Assembly (NCBI RefSeq): GCF_026072635.1
Contig: NZ_AP023081.1
Location: 838,501 to 902,500, forward strand
Reading direction: 5' to 3'
Source of the DNA: Pseudomonas solani
GTDB taxonomy: Bacteria > Pseudomonadota > Gammaproteobacteria > Pseudomonadales > Pseudomonadaceae
DNA length: 64,000 nucleotides
Of the stretch, positions 1-8,309 are shown piece by piece; position 1 is the stretch's first letter, and each line of letters starts with the position of its first letter. Under the pieces are notes generated by a model. That model ran no database searches and had not been told where the DNA came from. It worked only from the letters and a program-made list of their open reading frames with translations. The translations under genes and the position numbers were made by a program.

Positions 1-258
1 CTGGCGGGTGATGTCGCGCTCGATGTTCTGGAATTCCAGCTTCTTCGCCGAGGAGTCGAAGGCCAGCGGCCGGCTCTCGTAATAGGCGCGGTCCACCTCG
101 GGCATGGCCTTGCCCTTGTGCTTGAGGAAGCCCTGGCGAACGCTGTCGTCCCATTTGATGGCGTCCAGCACGCGGATCGGCGTCTGCGCATGGACGATAC
201 GGTCGGACAGGGTACGGACGATGTTCTGGTAGTCGTCGGGCAGTTGGCGCCGGCTCAT
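1..258 (-). CDS. DUF1704 / QEGLA-motif protein, partial (C-terminus outside window)
   Basis: Only the first 86 residues are present; the gene runs off the left edge. The N-terminus (DDYQ, LSDRIVHAQTPIRVLDA, KWDD, the later DRAYYESRPL) resembles what I remember of the 'flavohemoglobin expression-modulating QEGLA motif' family (DUF1704), whose members look like metallopeptidases. The catalytic part is not visible, so activity cannot be judged. The ATG at 258 lies 2 bases after the stop codon of the upstream lipoprotein gene, so the two are probably co-transcribed and translationally coupled. The family call rests on memory of the N-terminal sequence. Confidence 0.6.
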   Translation of the reverse strand, partial: MSRRQLPDDYQNIVRTLSDRIVHAQTPIRVLDAIKWDDSVRQGFLKHKGKAMPEVDRAYYESRPLAFDSSAKKLEFQNIERDITRQ

Positions 259-260
259 GC

Positions 261-815
261 TCACTCCTCGGTGGAACGCTGGTAGCGCGCCACCTCGACG
301 AAGACGTCGGAGTTGGCCGGGTCGTCCAGCCAGGCCTGGATCTTCTCCCAGGGCGTGTTCAGCAGCACGCCATCACCCTCGGGCATCTCCACGCTGGCGC
401 CCTCGAAGGTGCCGTGCTCCAGCTCCTGGTGCAGGCGTTCGACATCGAGGTTGTAGATCACCAGTTCGTTGTCGGTGGTGAGTTCGAAGCCGGCGACGGC
501 GAAATTGGCGCCCCACTTCTTCGGCAGCCCGGCGGAGAGGTACCAGCGGCGGCCATGGTGGGCGACGGTGAAGCCGTACTCCTGGAGGCTGTCGAGGTTG
601 TCCTTGCTGCCTTCGTAGGTACGGGCCTTGTACAGGTTGGAGCCGGCGCGGCTGATCTCCAGGTAGAGACGCTCGCCCCACTCGTCCTTGCGCGTCCAGT
701 CGCCCAGCAGCGGGATCGGCGCCGGCTCATGGGCCGGGATCGGGTCCCGCAAGGTGACCAGGCACCCGCTCAGCAGCAGGAAGGACAGGGCGACCAATGC
801 GCGCCAGGGTTTCAT
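261..815 (-). CDS. Small lipoprotein of unknown function
   Basis: A 184-residue protein with a clear lipoprotein signal: MKPWRALVALSFLLLSGC, with lipobox LLSGC placing the acylated cysteine at residue 18. The mature part is soluble-looking, rich in Trp and charged residues, with no domain I recognise. Val follows the Cys, and there is no Asp at +2 to suggest inner-membrane retention, so outer-membrane sorting is plausible. A GGAG ribosome site sits 7 bases before the ATG. It leads directly into the DUF1704 gene, suggesting a two-gene unit. Confidence 0.75.
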   Translation of the reverse strand: MKPWRALVALSFLLLSGCLVTLRDPIPAHEPAPIPLLGDWTRKDEWGERLYLEISRAGSNLYKARTYEGSKDNLDSLQEYGFTVAHHGRRWYLSAGLPKKWGANFAVAGFELTTDNELVIYNLDVERLHQELEHGTFEGASVEMPEGDGVLLNTPWEKIQAWLDDPANSDVFVEVARYQRSTEE

Positions 816-835
816 TTCGCTCTCCTTGTGACCAT

Positions 836-872
836 GAAAAACCCCGCAAGACAGGTGGCCTGAATGCGGGGT
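836..872 (-). terminator. Intrinsic terminator after the TetR gene
   Basis: An 8-bp perfect stem (ACCCCGCA at 841-848 with TGCGGGGT at 865-872) is followed, reading on the minus strand, by a run of Ts (the As at 837-841). It lies just downstream of the TetR-family gene and upstream of the lipoprotein gene, separating the two units. Confidence 0.75.
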
Positions 873-885
873 CTCGTACCGTGTT

Positions 886-1599
886 CTAGAGCCCCATCAC
901 CAGGTAGAGGTAGCGCTTGAGCACGGCTCGCATCTCGTCGATATCGAGGTTGTCCACCCCATCGAGCAGGCCCTGATATTCCATCCGCAGAATGATGGCC
1001 GTCAACACCTTGGCGTCCTCGGCCGGCTCATCCGAGCCCAGTACCTGGAAGAAGTGCTCGGCGCCCTGGGAGAGGATGCCACGGTGGGCATCGGCCAGCG
1101 GCCGCAGGCCGGCGTTGATCAGCGCCTCCTGGCGGAACGCCTGCTCGGCCAGCAGCTGCACGCGGTTCTCGATCAGTTGCCGGCGCACATACTGGATGGC
1201 CATCTCGACGATCTCGTCGGTCATCTGCCGGCGCGAGGCACCATCGCGGCTCAGAGCCGCCGCCATGCCCTGCAGGTCACCCTCGACGCTGCCCCAGAAC
1301 GCGGCCATGGCTTCGGCGCTGCGCTCGACGAACTGGGCGAAGGTGTCGGTGATCAGGTCGTTGATGTCCTTGAAGTAATAGGTGGTGGCCGAAAGCGGCA
1401 CTTCCGCCTCCGCCGCCACGGCGCGGTGGCGCACCGCGCGCACGCCGTCGCGCACGATGATGCGCATGGCGGCATCGAGAATCGCCTGGCGGCGTTGCTC
1501 GCTGCCCTGCCGGCTGGCCTTGCGGCCCTGGTACTGGACACTTTCGGCGAGGGCGCTGGCCGCCTGGGCGGCACTGTCGCTACGGGACGACTTGGGCAA
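886..1599 (-). CDS. TetR-family transcriptional regulator
   Basis: A 237-residue one-component repressor. After a 30-residue polar N-terminal extension, the helix-turn-helix region (residues about 35-80) has the typical TetR pattern: ILDAAMRIIVRDGVRAVRHRAVAAEA followed by YYFKDINDL. The C-terminal helical ligand domain gives no clue to the ligand. The apparent start is TTG at 1599, preceded by GGAGG 10 bases upstream; an out-of-frame ATG lies between them. The position next to lysS matches an uncharacterised TetR gene at the same place in P. aeruginosa (recalled gene order). Terminators on both sides make it a single-gene unit. Confidence 0.85.
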   Translation of the reverse strand: MPKSSRSDSAAQAASALAESVQYQGRKASRQGSEQRRQAILDAAMRIIVRDGVRAVRHRAVAAEAEVPLSATTYYFKDINDLITDTFAQFVERSAEAMAAFWGSVEGDLQGMAAALSRDGASRRQMTDEIVEMAIQYVRRQLIENRVQLLAEQAFRQEALINAGLRPLADAHRGILSQGAEHFFQVLGSDEPAEDAKVLTAIILRMEYQGLLDGVDNLDIDEMRAVLKRYLYLVMGL

Positions 1600-1679
1600 G
1601 ATGCATGGACCTCCGGGTTCAGCTGGGATGCAAGACAGTTTCGACCATTTCTCCGGCTATTCAACTCAACGCCGGCCAA

Positions 1680-1706
1680 GAAAAAACCGCCCGAAGGCGG
1701 CTTTTC
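1680..1706 (-). terminator. Intrinsic terminator after lysS
   Basis: Stem CCGCC (1687-1691) and GGCGG (1696-1700) around a CGAA loop, flanked by six As on the left and a T-rich tract on the right, so it could work in both directions. On the minus strand it ends the prfB-lysS transcript, 8 bases past the lysS stop. Confidence 0.8.
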
Positions 1707-1713
1707 TCACGCG

Positions 1714-3219
1714 TCAGGCCTGGGGCCGCATATGCGGGAACAGGATGACGTCACGAATAGACGGCGAATTGGTCAGCAACATCACCAGGCGGTCGATACC
1801 GATGCCTTCACCGGCGGTGGGCGGCATGCCGTATTCCAGCGCGTTGACGAAGTCGGCGTCGAAGTGCATCGCCTCGTCGTCACCGGCGTCCTTCTCCTTG
1901 ACCTGCAGCATGAAGCGCTCGGCCTGGTCTTCGGCGTCGTTCAGCTCGGAGTAGGCGTTGGCGATCTCGCGGCCACCGATGAACAGCTCGAAGCGGTCGG
2001 TGACGCTCGGGTCGTTGTCGTTGCGGCGCGCCAGCGGCGAGACTTCGAAGGGGTACTGGGTGATGAAGTGCGGCTGCTCCAGCTTGCTCTCCACCAGTTC
2101 CTCGAAAATCATCACCTGCAGCTTGCCCAGGCCTTCGTGGCCGAGGACCTTGGCGCCGGCGTTCTTGGCGATGACACGGGCCTTCTCGACATCGTTGAGG
2201 TCAGCCGCGGTGATTTCCGGGTTGTACTTGAGGATGGCGTCGAACACGGACAGGCGCGCGAAGGGCTCGCCGAAGTGGAACACCTTGTCGCCGTAGGGCA
2301 CGTCGGTGCTGCCGAGCACGGCCTGGGCCAGCTCGCGGAACAGCTCCTCGGTCAGGTCCATGTTGTCTTCGTAGTCGGCGTAGGCCTGGTAGAACTCGAG
2401 CATGGTGAACTCGGGGTTGTGCCGGGTGGAAACGCCTTCGTTACGGAAGTTGCGGTTGATCTCGAAGACCTTCTCGAAGCCACCGACCACCAGGCGCTTG
2501 AGGTACAGCTCCGGCGCGATACGCAGGAACATGGCCATGTCCAGGGCGTTGTGGTGGGTTTCGAAGGGCTTGGCCGCGGCACCGCCGGGGATGGTCTGCA
2601 GCATCGGGGTTTCCACTTCGAGGAAACCGCGATCGGAGAGGAAGCGACGGATGTGGGCGATGACCTGGGAGCGCACGCGGAAGGTGTGGCGGGTTTCCTC
2701 GTTGACGATCAGGTCGACGTAGCGCTGGCGATAGCGCTGCTCGGTGTCGGTCAGGCCGTGGTGCTTGTCCGGCAGCGGGCGCAGGGCCTTGGTCAGCAGG
2801 CGCACGTTGGTCATGTCGACATACAGGTCGCCCTTGCCGGAGCGGGCCACGGTGCCTTCGGCGCCGATGATGTCGCCCAGGTCCCAGGTCTTGATCTCGG
2901 CCAGGGTCTCTTCCGGCAGGGTCTTGCGGTTCACATAGACCTGCAGGCGGCTGGTGCTGTCCTGCAGGACGATGAAGGAACCACGGTTGAGCATGATGCG
3001 ACCGGCGACCTTGACCGGGATGGCTGCAGCTTCCAGCTCTTCCTTGGTCTTGTCCGCGTACTGTTTCTGCAGGTCCGCGAAATAGGCATCGCGGCGGAAG
3101 TCGTTGGGGAAGGCGATGGCCTTCGCCTCACGCACGGCGGCAAGCTTTTCCTTGCGCTGGGCGATCAGCTTGTTCTCTTCCTGTTGCAGTTCGTGCTGGT
3201 CGGGTTGTTGGTCGCTCAT
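1714..3219 (-). CDS. lysS: Lysyl-tRNA synthetase, class II
   Basis: A cytoplasmic enzyme of 501 residues that charges tRNA-Lys. The N-terminal OB-fold anticodon-binding domain (about 65-170: VKVAGRIMLNRGSFIVLQD) is followed by the class II catalytic core with motif 2 (FEINRNFRNEG, ..TRHNPEFTMLEFY) and motif 3 (GEGIGIDRLVMLLTN). The length is normal for bacterial LysS. It lies 74 bases downstream of prfB on the same strand, the conserved prfB-lysS arrangement of gammaproteobacteria, and is followed by an intrinsic terminator. Confidence 0.97.
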   Translation of the reverse strand: MSDQQPDQHELQQEENKLIAQRKEKLAAVREAKAIAFPNDFRRDAYFADLQKQYADKTKEELEAAAIPVKVAGRIMLNRGSFIVLQDSTSRLQVYVNRKTLPEETLAEIKTWDLGDIIGAEGTVARSGKGDLYVDMTNVRLLTKALRPLPDKHHGLTDTEQRYRQRYVDLIVNEETRHTFRVRSQVIAHIRRFLSDRGFLEVETPMLQTIPGGAAAKPFETHHNALDMAMFLRIAPELYLKRLVVGGFEKVFEINRNFRNEGVSTRHNPEFTMLEFYQAYADYEDNMDLTEELFRELAQAVLGSTDVPYGDKVFHFGEPFARLSVFDAILKYNPEITAADLNDVEKARVIAKNAGAKVLGHEGLGKLQVMIFEELVESKLEQPHFITQYPFEVSPLARRNDNDPSVTDRFELFIGGREIANAYSELNDAEDQAERFMLQVKEKDAGDDEAMHFDADFVNALEYGMPPTAGEGIGIDRLVMLLTNSPSIRDVILFPHMRPQA

Positions 3220-3293
3220 GGTCTTGGTGGTTCCTGCTTCGGCGTGTTGGCGCCTGGTGAAAAGTTATCGCTAAAAGAACAAGCGCAGCGGCT

Positions 3294-4389
3294 TTAGAGA
3301 CCTTGTTTCAGGCTGGCTTCGAGGTACTCGTTGAGATCCCCGTCCAGCACCTTGTCGCAATCGCTGCGCTCGACGCCGGTACGCAGGTCCTTGATGCGCG
3401 ACTGGTCGAGCACGTAGGAACGGATCTGGTGGCCCCAGCCGATATCGGACTTGGTCTCTTCCAGCGCCTGGGACGCGGCGTTGCGTTTCTGCATCTCCTG
3501 CTCGTACAACCGGGCCCGCAGCATTTTCATGGCGGTGTCCTTGTTGGCGTGCTGGGAGCGTTCGTTCTGGCACGCGACCACCGTGTTGGTCGGTACGTGG
3601 GTGATACGTACGGCCGAGTCGGTGGTGTTCACGTGCTGACCGCCCGCGCCGGAGGAGCGGTAGGTGTCGATGCGCAGGTCGGACGGGTTGATCTCGATCT
3701 CGATGTTGTCATCGATCTCGGGGGAGACGAACACCGCGGTGAACGAGGTGTGGCGACGGTTGCCGGAGTCGAACGGGCTCTTGCGCACCAGGCGGTGCAC
3801 GCCGATCTCGGTGCGCAGCCAACCGAAGGCGTATTCGCCCTTGATGTGCACGGTGGCGCCCTTGATGCCGGCGACTTCGCCTTCGGACAGTTCGACGATC
3901 TCGGCGCTGAAGCCGTTCTTGTCGGCCCAGCGCAGGTACATGCGCAGCAGCATGTTGGCCCAGTCCTGGGCTTCGGTGCCGCCGGAACCGGCCTGGATGT
4001 CCAGGTAGGCGTTGTTCGGGTCCATCTCGCCACTGAACATGCGGCGGAATTCCAGCTTCTCGAGGATCTCGCGCAGGCGCTCGACTTCGGCGGCGACGTC
4101 GTTGACCGCGCCTTCGTCGTTCTCTTCGACCGCCATGTCCAGCAGGTCGCGGGAGTCGGCCAGGCCACCGGTCAGCTCGTCGAGGGTTTCGACGATCTGC
4201 GCCAGGAGCGAACGCTCACGGCCAAGATTCTGGGCGTACTCCGGGTTGTTCCAGACGTTGGGGTCTTCGAGTTCGCGGTTTACTTCGACGAGACGATCAT
4301 GCTTGTGATCGTAGTCAAAGATACCCCCGAATGGTCTGGGTACGTTCGGAGAGGTCCTTGATGCTATTGAGGATCGGGTTGATTTCCAT
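3294..4389 (-). CDS. prfB: Peptide chain release factor 2, programmed +1 frameshift
   Basis: RF2 recognises UGA and UAA stop codons. The first reading frame begins at ATG 4389 (MEINPILNSIKDLSERTQ), runs 24 codons and reaches an in-frame TGA at 4317-4315 in the context CTT TGA C. Skipping one base continues at GAC (4316) for 340 codons, giving 364 residues, close to the 365 of E. coli RF2. A GGGGG Shine-Dalgarno-like run lies just upstream of the slip site, as in the classic autoregulatory frameshift. The peptidyl-hydrolase motif GAGGQHVN is present. It forms an operon with lysS downstream. Confidence 0.97.
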
Positions 4390-4492
4390 GGCTGGAAGCG
4401 CTCTCAGGCAAAACTTTCGGAAAAGCCGGCGAGTATACCCGACTCGAAACCCGCCGGGCAGCCCGCCCGACCACCGTAGACCCGGCGTCGGA

Positions 4493-5839
4493 CTACAGCG
4501 CTTCGGCCACCGTCACCGCCCGCCAGGGCCCGCTGGAACGGCCGCTGAGCGCCGCCCAGTACCAGCTGGAATTGTCGCTGAAGCTCTGCCCGACGGCGTC
4601 CTCGATGTACTCGCAGACCTGCAGCGCCGGCCCCTGCCCCTCGGCCACGAAGCAGCGCTGCAGCCCGCCATTGCCGGGGCGCTGGCGCAGGGCGATGGCG
4701 CGGATCACGTAGCCCAGGCCCTGGTAGCAGTCCGCCGCCGGGTGCAGCTTGCGCGTGGCCGCCGTGACATGGCGCAGGGTGACCACCCGCGAGCCGGTGC
4801 TGAAGCGGGCGATGGCCCCAGGGAACTGCGCGGCGAAGCGCTGCTCCACCGGCGACAGCGCCAGGGGCCGCAGGCGCTCGCCCTCGAAACGTTGCGGCCA
4901 CTCGACGAAGGCGGCAACGGGGCGGGCCTCGGCCATCGGCCGGCCCAGCAGCGACCCCACGCCCAGCAGCAGGAATGACGCCGCCACCAGCCAGCGCCCG
5001 TTGTGCCAGGGCGCCACGCCGGTCGCCGTCGTGGCGGGCAACGCCCGCACCGCGCCCTGCCCCGCCGCCACGGTGCGCAGCACCAGGGCGCAGACACCGA
5101 TGAACACCAGCAGCCCGGTGGCCTCGTGCATCCACGCCGGCCAGTTCGATTGCCCGGCCTCCTGCAGCACCAGCAGGGTGTTGCGCAGGCTGTTGCCGCC
5201 CAGCACCAGCAGGCCGATCCACGGCAGGCGTCGCAGCAGCTGCCTGTCCCCCAGGCGCAGCCAGGCGGCAGTGGCGAAGGCGGTGAAGTAGGCCACCCAA
5301 GCCATGTGCACGCCCGAGCAGGGCGCATCCACCATCACCAGTTGCCCGTTCACCTGCAGCGCCGTGCCCAGGCGCTGCACCTCGTGGCCCAGGCCGCGCA
5401 GCAGCCAGAGGCTGGCTTCAGCGGTGACCAGGCGCAGCGGGTAACCGGCGAAGAACTGCAGCGACGAGAGGATCGGCAAGGCCAGCAATCCCAGGCCCAG
5501 CCAGGCCAGCACCGGCTGGCCCGGGCGGCGCAGCGCCAGGGTGGTGGCGATCACCGCCAGCACCGCCAGCACGCCGCGCCCCAGGGCCGGGACCCACGCG
5601 CTGCCGAGAATGGCCAGCGCCGCCAGGGCCAGCGACACCAGCAGCCAGCTGCGCCGGGGCGTCGCCAGGAAGCTGCGGCGCTCGCGCCACAGCCCCAGCA
5701 GCAGGGCCACCAGCGCCACCACGCCGTAGGGGTCGTCCGAGCCATCGCCCATGCGCCGCAGGCTCCACAGCCACACCGGCCAAAGCGCCAGCACCGGCGC
5801 CAGCAGCCAGGCCCAGCCCGGCAGCGCGCGGGCCTTCAC
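4493..5839 (-). CDS. Exosortase with fused EpsI-like C-terminal domain (XrtQ-like)
   Basis: A polytopic inner-membrane transpeptidase of 448 residues. Roughly eight hydrophobic segments occupy residues 10-260 and 285-300. The three expected catalytic residues are visible: Cys174 in DAPCSGVHMAW, Arg219 in GNSLRNTLL and His238 in WMHEATGLL, the exosortase/archaeosortase signature. Residues about 310-448 form a periplasmic domain with HPAADCYQGLGY, resembling the EpsI-type tail found with several exosortases. It overlaps the end of the upstream gene by 4 bases (ATGA), and that gene encodes a protein with a PEP-CTERM signal, its obvious single substrate. I recall such dedicated pairs in Pseudomonas being called exosortase Q; that sub-family name is from memory. 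Confidence 0.88.
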   Translation of the reverse strand: MKARALPGWAWLLAPVLALWPVWLWSLRRMGDGSDDPYGVVALVALLLGLWRERRSFLATPRRSWLLVSLALAALAILGSAWVPALGRGVLAVLAVIATTLALRRPGQPVLAWLGLGLLALPILSSLQFFAGYPLRLVTAEASLWLLRGLGHEVQRLGTALQVNGQLVMVDAPCSGVHMAWVAYFTAFATAAWLRLGDRQLLRRLPWIGLLVLGGNSLRNTLLVLQEAGQSNWPAWMHEATGLLVFIGVCALVLRTVAAGQGAVRALPATTATGVAPWHNGRWLVAASFLLLGVGSLLGRPMAEARPVAAFVEWPQRFEGERLRPLALSPVEQRFAAQFPGAIARFSTGSRVVTLRHVTAATRKLHPAADCYQGLGYVIRAIALRQRPGNGGLQRCFVAEGQGPALQVCEYIEDAVGQSFSDNSSWYWAALSGRSSGPWRAVTVAEAL

Positions 5840-7875
5840 CTACGCACCTGGCGGCGGGTCACCCAACCCATGCCCAGCAGGGCCAGCGCCAACATCGCCC
5901 AGGTGGCCGGCTCCGGCGTGCTCGGCACGAGGATGCCGCCGGTGGCGGAGCCCGCCTCGGCGGTGCCGATGGCCTGGGCGCTCACACCCTGGGGCAGCGG
6001 CAGTGGTTGCTTGACCGTGGCGCTGCCGGCCGGGTCGGGGTTGCGCACCACCTGGTCCACGGCGATGAACGAGGTGTAGGGCGTCAGCAGGCTGTACTTC
6101 AGGCCCAGGTCGAGAATCTGCTGGCTGTAGCCGAAGCCGCCCTCCAGGGCCTCCTGGTCCATCAACGACGCGATGCGGTGCCGCGCCCACAGATGGGTCA
6201 GGGCCTGGTCGCCATCGAGCACCTTGCCCGCCTCGATCGGCACTTCGCTGCGCCAGGGGCCGCTGGCGGCGATGCCCTCGGCCTGCAGCACGCCACGGGG
6301 CTCGCCGCGCCACTTGCCGAACACCACCAGCGGGCGCTGGGCGAACAGGTCGGGCAGCGCCAGCGGCTCGACGTCATAGGTCTCCAGGCCACTGAAGGAC
6401 AGCTTGGGGTGCACCAGCACCGGCGAGTCGATCATCCGCCGCAGGCGTTCGGCCTCGGCTTGCGCCGAGCTGTCGTCGAGCACCACGAAGGGCTCGCCCT
6501 GCCCGGCCCGTGCCAGGCCCTCGATCAGCTCGCGGTTCACCGAACTGCCGATACCGAAGGCGAACAGGTTGGCCTTGCCCAGGTTGTTGCGCACCAGTTC
6601 GAAGGCCTCGGTTTCCACCGTCACGTAGCCATCGGTGACCACCACGAAGCTGCGCGAGCGCTCCGCATCCGCCGGCATCGCCAGCGCCTGGCGCAGCGCC
6701 GGCAGCAGCTCGGTGCCGCCGCTGCCCATCTGGGTGTCGAGCATCGTCAGCGCCTGCTCGATGTTGGCCTTGGTAGCCGGCTGCGACTGCGGCGCCAGCA
6801 GGCTGCTGCTGCCGGAGAACAGCAGCACGTTGAAGCTGTCCACCGGGCGCAGGCCGCCGATCAGCCGGCGCAGCAGGACCTTGGTGGTGTCCAGCGGGAA
6901 GCCGTGCATGGAGCCGGAGATATCCACCACGAAGATGTATTCGCGCGGCACGATGCTGCTGGCCTTCACCGCCGCCGGCGGCGCCACCATGGCCAGGAAG
7001 AAGTTCTCCTCGGCGCCACGGGACAGCAGCACGCCGCTCTCGAACACCTCGCTGCCCAGGCGGTAGTCGAGGATGAAGTCACGGTCGTTGCCCGGCCCCT
7101 GCCCCTCTTCCAGGGTCACCCGGGTGTGCCGGGGCGCGATGGCCTGGCGGGCGATGCGGTGGGTACGCGAGACGACTTCGTCGATGGCGGTGGGCGATTG
7201 CAGGTCCACCTGCAGGGAGAAGGTGCTGCGGCCAGGGTCGCCCTCGGCCAGGTGCGATGTGGAGACCCAGGGCTCGGCCTTGTGGCTCGGCTGCCCCGGT
7301 GCGCCGTTGTAGCGCGGCCCGACCACGGTGGGGAAAACGAAGTGGTAGGTGCCATCGGTGGGCAGCAGCAGCTCGGTGTAGCGCAGCTCCACGTCCACCA
7401 CGTCGCCGGGGAGGATGTTGGCCACGCTCATCTGGAACACATTGGGGCGCTCCTGCTCCAGCAGGGCGGCGGTCTTGCCAGCGCTCTTGGCCTCCTGGTA
7501 CTCGCGCTGGGCGCTCTGTTTTTCGCGGATCTGCGCATGCAGCTCGCGATCGCCCAGGCGCACGGTCATGCCATGCACCGCCGCGCGGGTGGAGCCGGGG
7601 AACACGTAGCGCGCCTCCAGGGCCCGCGAGCCCTCGTTGCGGTACTGCTGGATCACCTTCACGTCGGCGATCACCCCCAGCACCTGCACCTCCACGCGGG
7701 TGGACTTCAGCGGCAGGCCATCGACGCCCGGCTCGGCGTTATCCACCGCGAAATAGGGGCTCTCGCCACGTTCCGCAGCCTCCTCGGCCAGGCACGGCGC
7801 CACGCCGCACAGCACGAGGAACAACGCCAGCAGCCAGCGGCCGGGCGAGCGGGAAGACAAGGGCGGGCGGTACAT
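5836..7875 (-). CDS. VIT/VWA-domain exported protein with PEP-CTERM sorting signal
   Basis: Predicted to be exported and then cleaved and anchored by the neighbouring exosortase. The N-terminal signal peptide ends near VLCGVAPCLAEE. A VIT (inter-alpha-trypsin-like) domain covers about residues 45-170 (VLGVIADVKVIQQYRNEG, ARYVFPGS). A von Willebrand A domain follows with an intact MIDAS start DISGS (Asp318, Ser320, Ser322 when counted from this start). The C-terminus is textbook PEP-CTERM: VPSTPEPATW (PEP at 654-656), a hydrophobic helix (AMLALALLGMGW) and RRQVRR. I chose ATG 7875, which has GGAG 8 bases upstream, rather than the in-frame GTG at 7884. VIT/VWA proteins of this build are known in marine bacteria as targets of dedicated sortases; here the anchoring enzyme is an exosortase. 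The ligand is unknown. Confidence 0.88.
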   Translation of the reverse strand: MYRPPLSSRSPGRWLLALFLVLCGVAPCLAEEAAERGESPYFAVDNAEPGVDGLPLKSTRVEVQVLGVIADVKVIQQYRNEGSRALEARYVFPGSTRAAVHGMTVRLGDRELHAQIREKQSAQREYQEAKSAGKTAALLEQERPNVFQMSVANILPGDVVDVELRYTELLLPTDGTYHFVFPTVVGPRYNGAPGQPSHKAEPWVSTSHLAEGDPGRSTFSLQVDLQSPTAIDEVVSRTHRIARQAIAPRHTRVTLEEGQGPGNDRDFILDYRLGSEVFESGVLLSRGAEENFFLAMVAPPAAVKASSIVPREYIFVVDISGSMHGFPLDTTKVLLRRLIGGLRPVDSFNVLLFSGSSSLLAPQSQPATKANIEQALTMLDTQMGSGGTELLPALRQALAMPADAERSRSFVVVTDGYVTVETEAFELVRNNLGKANLFAFGIGSSVNRELIEGLARAGQGEPFVVLDDSSAQAEAERLRRMIDSPVLVHPKLSFSGLETYDVEPLALPDLFAQRPLVVFGKWRGEPRGVLQAEGIAASGPWRSEVPIEAGKVLDGDQALTHLWARHRIASLMDQEALEGGFGYSQQILDLGLKYSLLTPYTSFIAVDQVVRNPDPAGSATVKQPLPLPQGVSAQAIGTAEAGSATGGILVPSTPEPATWAMLALALLGMGWVTRRQVRR

Positions 7876-7884
7876 GCGGTGCAC

Positions 7885-8248
7885 TCCATGGAAAAGGATC
7901 GTGCAGCCATGTTCGCCAGCCTGTGTGGACGCAATTTGCAGGGCCCGTGGTGTTTATGTGGAGTTATGCGGTGATCGCCAGTCGCGAATGAATTCGCGCC
8001 TGCGAGTTCAGCCCTGCGGACCTGACCGGCGCGTAGGGTGGAGGTCGTTTTTTACCTCCACCGGCTTTTTTTGCCTGGGGTAGACCGTTCGCGAGTCAAC
8101 ATCCACGCCCTTGGAACGTGGCTTGGCTTTTGGCCTGTTGAAGGGAGTTGCAACCCGGCCCCGGAGCATGCAGCCGCCACTCACTCAGGACGTAGGGTGT
8201 GCTGCGCGCACCTGGGGCTCACCGAAGGCACCGAGCGGCGGTGCGCGG
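7885..8248. other. Intergenic region with palindromic repeats, left of the IS
   Basis: No gene is supported. It holds a degenerate REP-like piece around 7984-8000 (CGCGAATGAATTCGCGCC), a copy of the 'GTAGGGTGGAGGT' hairpin repeat (8033-8062) and the left half of a palindrome (8192-8248) cut by the insertion sequence. Short open frames here are repeat-derived. Confidence 0.7.
8033..8062. repeat. Hairpin repeat, family B (GGTGGAGGT ... ACCTCCACC)
   Basis: GTAGGGTGGAGGT, a T-rich loop, then ACCTCCACC: a 9-bp perfect stem. Related copies occur at about 18441-18470 and 30712-30744 (inverted), 36460-36489 and four times in 41171-41735. The T-rich loop makes it look like a possible terminator or transcript-end element. 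Confidence 0.85.
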
Positions 8249-8297
8249 TGTTTAGCCGGGATACATGGGTAACGCTTGTCGGGGGACATGGGTAACG
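8249..8297 (+). repeat. IS left terminal inverted repeat
   Basis: A 49-bp end starting TGTTTAGCCGGG and ending ACATGGGTAACG. It matches the reverse complement of 9487-9535 at about 39 positions. The transposase stop codon lies 13 bases inside it. Confidence 0.9.
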
Positions 8298-8309
8298 GGT
8301 TGCTGGTCG

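Noticed and set aside
1054..3297. 747-residue open frame on the plus strand opposite lysS and the TetR gene
   Set aside because: It is the complement of two well-supported genes, with the His/Gly/Val/Gln-rich composition typical of antisense frames in GC-rich DNA, and no ribosome site or domain.
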